Assembly: GCA_964017145.1 (NCBI GenBank)
Contig: OZ024843.1
Coordinates: 2,223,001 to 2,287,000, forward strand
Direction: 5' to 3'
Length of the DNA: 64,000 nt
Source of the DNA: Agrocybe praecox
Lineage: Eukaryota; Basidiomycota; Agaricomycetes; Agaricales; Agrocybaceae
Part shown: one piece after another, positions 59,279-64,000 of the stretch
Numbering within the stretch: position 1 is the stretch's first letter
Layout of the letters: each line of letters starts with the position of its first letter
Notes under the pieces: generated by a model
Told to the model about the DNA's origin: nothing
Databases searched by the model: none
Seen by the model: the letters and a program-made list of their open reading frames with translations, nothing else
Made by a program: the position numbers and the translations under genes

Positions 59279-59481
59279 GTTTTTTGAGATGTTTTGATGA
59301 TGTTTTGGCCCTTTCTCTTTCGCTCTTTGCAGTGTTCTTACGATCCTCTCACGTATATTTTCACGCTTGTCATTCATACACCCGGAATACCATAATCGTT
59401 CATGCTTTTGATTTCATACACGTTACTAACGTAAACATTCCAAACGAAACGAACGAAGGTGCTCAAATGATATTCTATCGA

Positions 59482-62236
59482 TTATGCTTTACCAGAATCT
59501 TCTTTGAGACTGACAATGCGATTTAAGACCAGGAAATCTCCTTGGTTGTAGCCAACCTCTGTGGATCCCTCTTCAAGAGCAGCAATGCGGGAATCTTTAT
59601 CTAGAGCGAAGTATGCAACGCGCAATCCTTGGAAGCGAACGCACTCTTTGCCGATCAATTGTTCGGTTGTGGCATGCGGGGTATCATCTTTGGAGCTGGC
59701 TTCCACAGTTGCGGCTTTATCTGTCCTTGCTTTAGCATCTTTGCGAGCTTCATCCAACAAACTTTTGGCTAGAGGCCAGAACCCAACTTCCACAATTGCC
59801 GTCTTAACGACTTCCAAGCTGTCGGGTGCAATGTCTGACCTAAAGTCACTGGGCACACGTTCGCTCTTGAATAAGGAGTTGAATATCCTGGTTTCGTTGA
59901 TCCTGACAGGACTGCCCGATGGTGCATGTTCGGCAACCCATTGGATGAACGCCTTGGGTTTCTTGGTCGGACCTTCGTTCTCCAGTTTGCAAATAAGCTC
60001 AACAACTTCTCCCGTCGCTGGGTCGGTCTTGAAGGATGTGCATGTTATGGGATATGGTGCCTGGAATAATCCAACAGTCTTTCCAGGTGCCAGACGGAAA
60101 TAATCCTTTGAGTCTTCTGTCCTAAAGTCGTCGGCCTCAATGTAGATCGTACGGGTGAAGGGTATCGTTGATTTTCCTAGTTCAGGTACTTTAGGGTGAA
60201 GAGGCTTCTCAACCATCAAGCAGTAATCTTCCGGTAAATTTTCGATTGTGACCTTCAATGGCTTCATTACCATCAAAAGACGAGGGGCTGTCCCTTCGAG
60301 ATACTGCCTGACAGAATGGTCGAAGCGTGCTATTTCAATGTTCGATGCAGCCGTGGACACCCCGAGTGTACTGACGAAGGAAATGATAGCTCCTGGAGGC
60401 ACACCGCGCCTTCGCAGTGCAATGAGAGTGTAGAGACGGGGATCATCCCAACCATGGACATACTTCTCTTCTACCAACGCGAGGATTTTGCGTTTAGACA
60501 TGATGCTACCTTCGAGATTTAGACGGCCGTATTCCGATTGCCTGGGTTTGTATACTTCAAGAGCATCACACAACCAGTCATATGATTGGCGCGATGCAAT
60601 AAATTCGGTGGTGCAAAGGGAATGTCTGCAACGACGTCAATGATCAATCACGAAGGTGCAATTGAGGACAAACTTACGAGATGTTTTCCATGCTATCAAC
60701 CAAGCAGTGCGTGAAGTCGTAAGTCGGGTAGATTTTCCATGTATCACCTGTCCGGTGGTGTGGACTGTCCAGAACGCGGTAAGCGGTAAGATCCCACATC
60801 TGAGGATTTCCATCGCTGAGATCCTGTTTCATGCGAAGATTGGCCTCTTTGGGTCGATAGTGTCCATTTTTCATCTTCTCGAACTCTACCAATGATTCTT
60901 CGACCGGTCTATCACGATGACTACACGCTCTTGGCTGTCCTCGTTTCTCGCCTCGGTCCACTTTGATTTCTTCCTCTGCACGAAAAATTAGAATATGCAT
61001 GGGCGACACAGTGATAATAACTCACGAGTACAGTGACAAACATAAGCTTTGTCTCGTTTAATTAATTCTACCGCAAGTTCATACAACTCAGTAAAATAAT
61101 CACTGGAATATGTGATCTTCCAAGGCTCAAACCCAAGCCAACGAACCATCTCGAGGATACTTTCAAAATACCTGGCTTCCTCCTTTTCAGGATTAGTGTC
61201 GTCGTATCTCAGATAACATTTTCCCCCGTTGTGTGCTGCATATCCGAAGTTGACAAAGATAGCCTTGGAATGACCGATATGAAGATAACCATTGGGTTCC
61301 GGGGGGAAACGCGTCCAAACCTGACCTCCAGTCACCGCTAGATGTGCTTCCCGAAGGCGATGAAGGATTTGGGGATTCTCTCCTGGTTTGTGCAGTTGTC
61401 CTAGGAAACCTTCTTCAAATACTGATCTCTTTGGTGCAGGAGGGGCGACAGCTTCCTCCTTCTTAGTCTGTGCAGTAGCAGCCTTGGGCTCCTTGTCGTA
61501 ACTGTCAGAGTACAGACACGTAGCATATAATTGTGATGCATACCTTTGCCTTTGGCTTGGCCGCTTCCTTTGGGCCAAATGTATCTAGAAAAACTTGATC
61601 CACCGTCTTCTTGACCTCGAGTGGATTTGCCCATCTCAATTCAGGCAGGCCTTTCAGAGAACCTACAACTGGCCCTAAGCTAGCCCAACCTGCGATTGAG
61701 TTCGCCGTAATATAAGATACCACTTGAGCGTATAGATCCTCGGGACTGATAGAGAAACCTAGAAATGGATTAATACACACAATTCGGAAGAGATCTGCAA
61801 TATCACGCACCAACACCACATTCTTTCTGGAAGTCTGCCTCTTCAATGGGAGATGGATGTGATTCAACATATTTCACAGCAGCTAAAGAACATGATCGGT
61901 AAAAGCAGTCGTAAAACCAATGGCAAGGAACATACCTGAAATTTGATCAACGGTCTTCAGGTTCGTGTTTAATATGTTTGTCAAGATATAATCGCGCTCT
62001 TCTTGACCAACAGAACTGGCTTTCGATAAAGCAACAGAAAAGTTGGCTATCAGTGTCGCTTGCTTCTCCTCCAGACCAGTAACTTCATCGGGGTGAGTTT
62101 CGATGATTTCCTTTAGGATAGTAGCACTTTTGGGAGCCTTGACTGCTTCTGTTGCCTTCGCTTTGGTCAACCCCATCGCCGTGAATAGGGTAACCAGTGG
62201 ATCTGGGATTTGGGGATTGCTACTTGTCTTGGACAT
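59482..62236 (-). CDS. gln4: glutaminyl-tRNA synthetase
   Basis: Charges tRNA-Gln with glutamine in the cytosol. From ATG 62236 ([15 protein letters not shown]), an N-terminal helical, tRNA-binding domain of about 190 residues comes first ([40 protein letters not shown]). A Lys/Ala-rich hinge follows. The class I catalytic core has [18 protein letters not shown] (HIGH), [13 protein letters not shown], the [18 protein letters not shown] block (read here [18 protein letters not shown]) and VLVEE-like end with [11 protein letters not shown] (KMSKS). Two beta-barrel anticodon domains end with [18 protein letters not shown]. The DDTNP and [11 protein letters not shown] blocks mark GlnRS rather than GluRS. 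About 830 residues and few introns. Confidence 0.96.
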
Positions 62237-62618
62237 TGCAGTTACCAGATGGAGAGCGATAGACAAATGAGCCTGACAGGGAGCGGGATTTGGATAGTGT
62301 TCTGGTCCGTTTCTTCAAAAAGCATCGGATTATCTGTTGACTCATATCTCCGGAAGAGATAAGATAAGATCATACAATATCCATTTCAAACTATACGACA
62401 TACAGCGCTAATATTCTATCAGACTCGTTTTCCGATACAGGAGCATAATTTAAAAAACACAACCAAGGATTGTAGTAAGAACAATTACGAAGAAAAGGAA
62501 AGACCACAGGACTGTGGTTCAAAAGACAAACAGGGGATAGTATTATGTTACTGTTCAGTATTTCTTACACAAACGGCGAAACCAGAATTAAATCATGTGA
62601 ACTGACCACTGAAAAACT
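62237..62618. other. spacer with GlnRS 5' region and Grr1-like 3' region
   Basis: AT-rich with two AAATAAGATAAGATC-like GATA motifs near 62352-62366 (GAGATAAGATAAGATC). No open frame of note. Confidence 0.5.
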
Positions 62619-64000
62619 CTAATGCGGGCGATCCGGGGCAACTCCCGCGTTGTGACCCGATCCACTAGCTTCTGGACGATGATCTGCACCTGGTCGACCA
62701 AACAACGTACTGGCGTAATGTTCAGCAGCAGTGAGTGTGCTTCGGAGCGTTCGCTTAACACTCCTTGCCCTTGGTTGAGGCTCAGAGAAACGAACACTTA
62801 GGTGTCCCCTCCTGCCTCTTTGTTGCTCTGTTGCCACGTCTGCGAAGTCGTGCATGCTATCGTCAACCAGAGGCACACTCGTGGATTCGCGCTGGACCCA
62901 TGCAGATTCGACAGCTGGCGCAACAGGAGTGGCGTGTTCCGGGGCAATAGAAACATCAACTTCAATTTCCGAGTCAGAACTTGCATATGCATTTGCAACC
63001 TGTGGGTCCACATTCTGAGGAAATTGGGACGAGTCTGCCTGCCTCGCGGTGCGTTCACGAGTAAGTGTCTGCCCCCTGGGTGTCGACGAGCTGGGTTGAG
63101 CGCCTCGTCCATGACCAATTTCAGCATAATTCAGGTCTGGTGTCAACGCGCGACTTCCCCGGGGAGAATTATCAGTTGCATTTGGTCGATCTTGATGCGA
63201 GAAGAAGCCAGATCCATTGTCATTGGGAATGTGATCATTATGCGATTGTGACGACGAGGATTCAACCACAGGTAGCACATCCGCGACGGTGCGGGCATGT
63301 CGAAGATGATGAATACGACCTGGTCGAGCAGTGCTAGAGGATGCAGTGCTAGGGTTGGATGTGCCGACCTGAATCTGCGCATTCAAGCGCGACGTGGCAC
63401 CTCGAAGGTTGGAAGTTGGAGATATGGATACATCATGGATGTCGCTACGATTCGCAGTAGTCATTGGAATAGCCGCAGAACGGATGGGTCGATCACGCCG
63501 AAAAGAGAATTCGTGAGGTTGTGATACAGGAAGGTGTGGTAGTTGTTGAGTATAGTCAGCATGATGTCCCTGTACAGAAGCGACATCCGGATTATACAAC
63601 ATGTGTTGTCTTGGGTATCCTTCCATTTCTCTGATTTCGGTTACAGTCTCTGGTTCTGGAGTGTCATCCTCTTGATAACCTTCGCCATCAAAGTCATCTT
63701 CTTCGTATTCAGTGTCGTCAGTGTTGTTCATTTCCGTGATACGATCGAAGAGTTCTGTAAGATATGTGCGAAGTTGAGAAACTCCTTTCCCAGAATAAAC
63801 ACAAAATGCGTGTCTTTGCGCAGAATTGAAATCCTGTATCAGGTTTGGTAAGAGTAATTACGACGGGTAAGCAAGAAACCAACCTTAGGCGCTTCACGAC
63901 AAAAGCGTTGCAACTCCTCTTCGCGAAAAGCCGGGACACCGGTCAAACTGAGATGAGTAAGCTTGTGGAGCTTTAGAAGGAGGAAGTGAATAGCCATGAC
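62619..64000 (-). CDS. grr1: Grr1-like F-box/LRR protein, C-terminal part (5' end outside window)
   Basis: Grr1 is the substrate receptor of an SCF ubiquitin ligase for cyclins and nutrient-signalling proteins. Only the end of the leucine-rich repeat domain is here: KLHKLTHLSLTGVPAFR, ELQRFCREAPKDFNSAQ and HAFCVYSGKGVSQLR, blocks found just after the repeats in yeast and filamentous-fungal Grr1. One intron (about 63831-63880) separates two exons. The remaining 370 residues are disordered: first acidic (EYEEDDFDGEGYQEDD), then Ser/Pro/Arg rich, ending GVAPDRPH. The F-box and most repeats lie beyond 64000. The long tail is typical of basidiomycete Grr1 proteins and is poorly conserved. Confidence 0.87.

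Noticed and set aside
59561..60103. 180-codon plus-strand frame
   Set aside because: It is antisense to the GlnRS catalytic and anticodon regions and composed of Ser/Leu-rich shadow sequence.
1..64000. CRISPR arrays, insertion sequences, tRNA or rRNA genes, viral insertions
   Set aside because: No regularly spaced repeats, terminal inverted repeats, transposase or RNA-gene structures were recognised on either strand by eye.

Overview
The window is nuclear DNA of a filamentous basidiomycete, most likely an Agaricomycete. This is inferred from dense genes on both strands, nearly every gene split by many introns of about 50-60 bp, small spacers, and protein families with fungal hallmarks (Opy2, Spo12, Sla1, division I chitin synthase, Grr1-type F-box tail, CxxM-tailed Rheb). 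I see no bacterial operons, no transposon, no rRNA or tRNA gene, no CRISPR and no viral sequence. All gene models below were built by reading exons in frame across GT-AG (rarely GC-AG) introns.

Layout. 1-8.3 kb: the 3' end of a Dal5/Tna1-type MFS transporter, a complete GH2 beta-mannosidase, a Rheb GTPase, a Spo12-like mitotic-exit protein and a RING protein. 8.6-17 kb: chitin synthase, a GST-like protein, COQ10, a six-knuckle CCHC protein (Byr3/CNBP type) and a 1.2 kb spacer. 17-25.2 kb: an Aro8-type aminotransferase, deoxyhypusine synthase, TRAPPC2L and the HEAT-repeat protein Rtp1/TANGO6. 25.7-38.4 kb: translation release factor eRF3, the endocytic adaptor Sla1 and the Arf exchange factor Sec7. 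38.9-48 kb: a peroxisomal PMP47-type carrier, a large class E2 ubiquitin-conjugating protein with a Cys-rich module, the membrane anchor Opy2 and the soluble ABC ATPase Caf16. 48.3-59.3 kb: two alpha-tubulin genes in opposite orientation that bracket CPSF2/Cft2 and a long alpha/beta-hydrolase. 59.5-64 kb: glutaminyl-tRNA synthetase and the 3' end of a Grr1-like F-box gene that runs off the window.

The set is mostly core cell biology: growth signalling and polarity (Rheb, Opy2, Sla1, Sec7, chitin synthase, tubulin), translation (eRF3, deoxyhypusine synthase, GlnRS, CCHC protein), ubiquitin control (RING, E2, Grr1) and RNA polymerase II or mRNA 3'-end work (Rtp1, CPSF2). It is not a secondary-metabolite or defence cluster, and I found no clear novel system. 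The observations most worth following are the alpha-tubulin pair with introns missing only from the 3' part of one copy, the E2 protein with an IBR-like Cys/His module, the PAM2 motif at the start of eRF3, two GC-AG introns, an Asp in place of a RING zinc ligand, and a GATA-site cluster before the aminotransferase.
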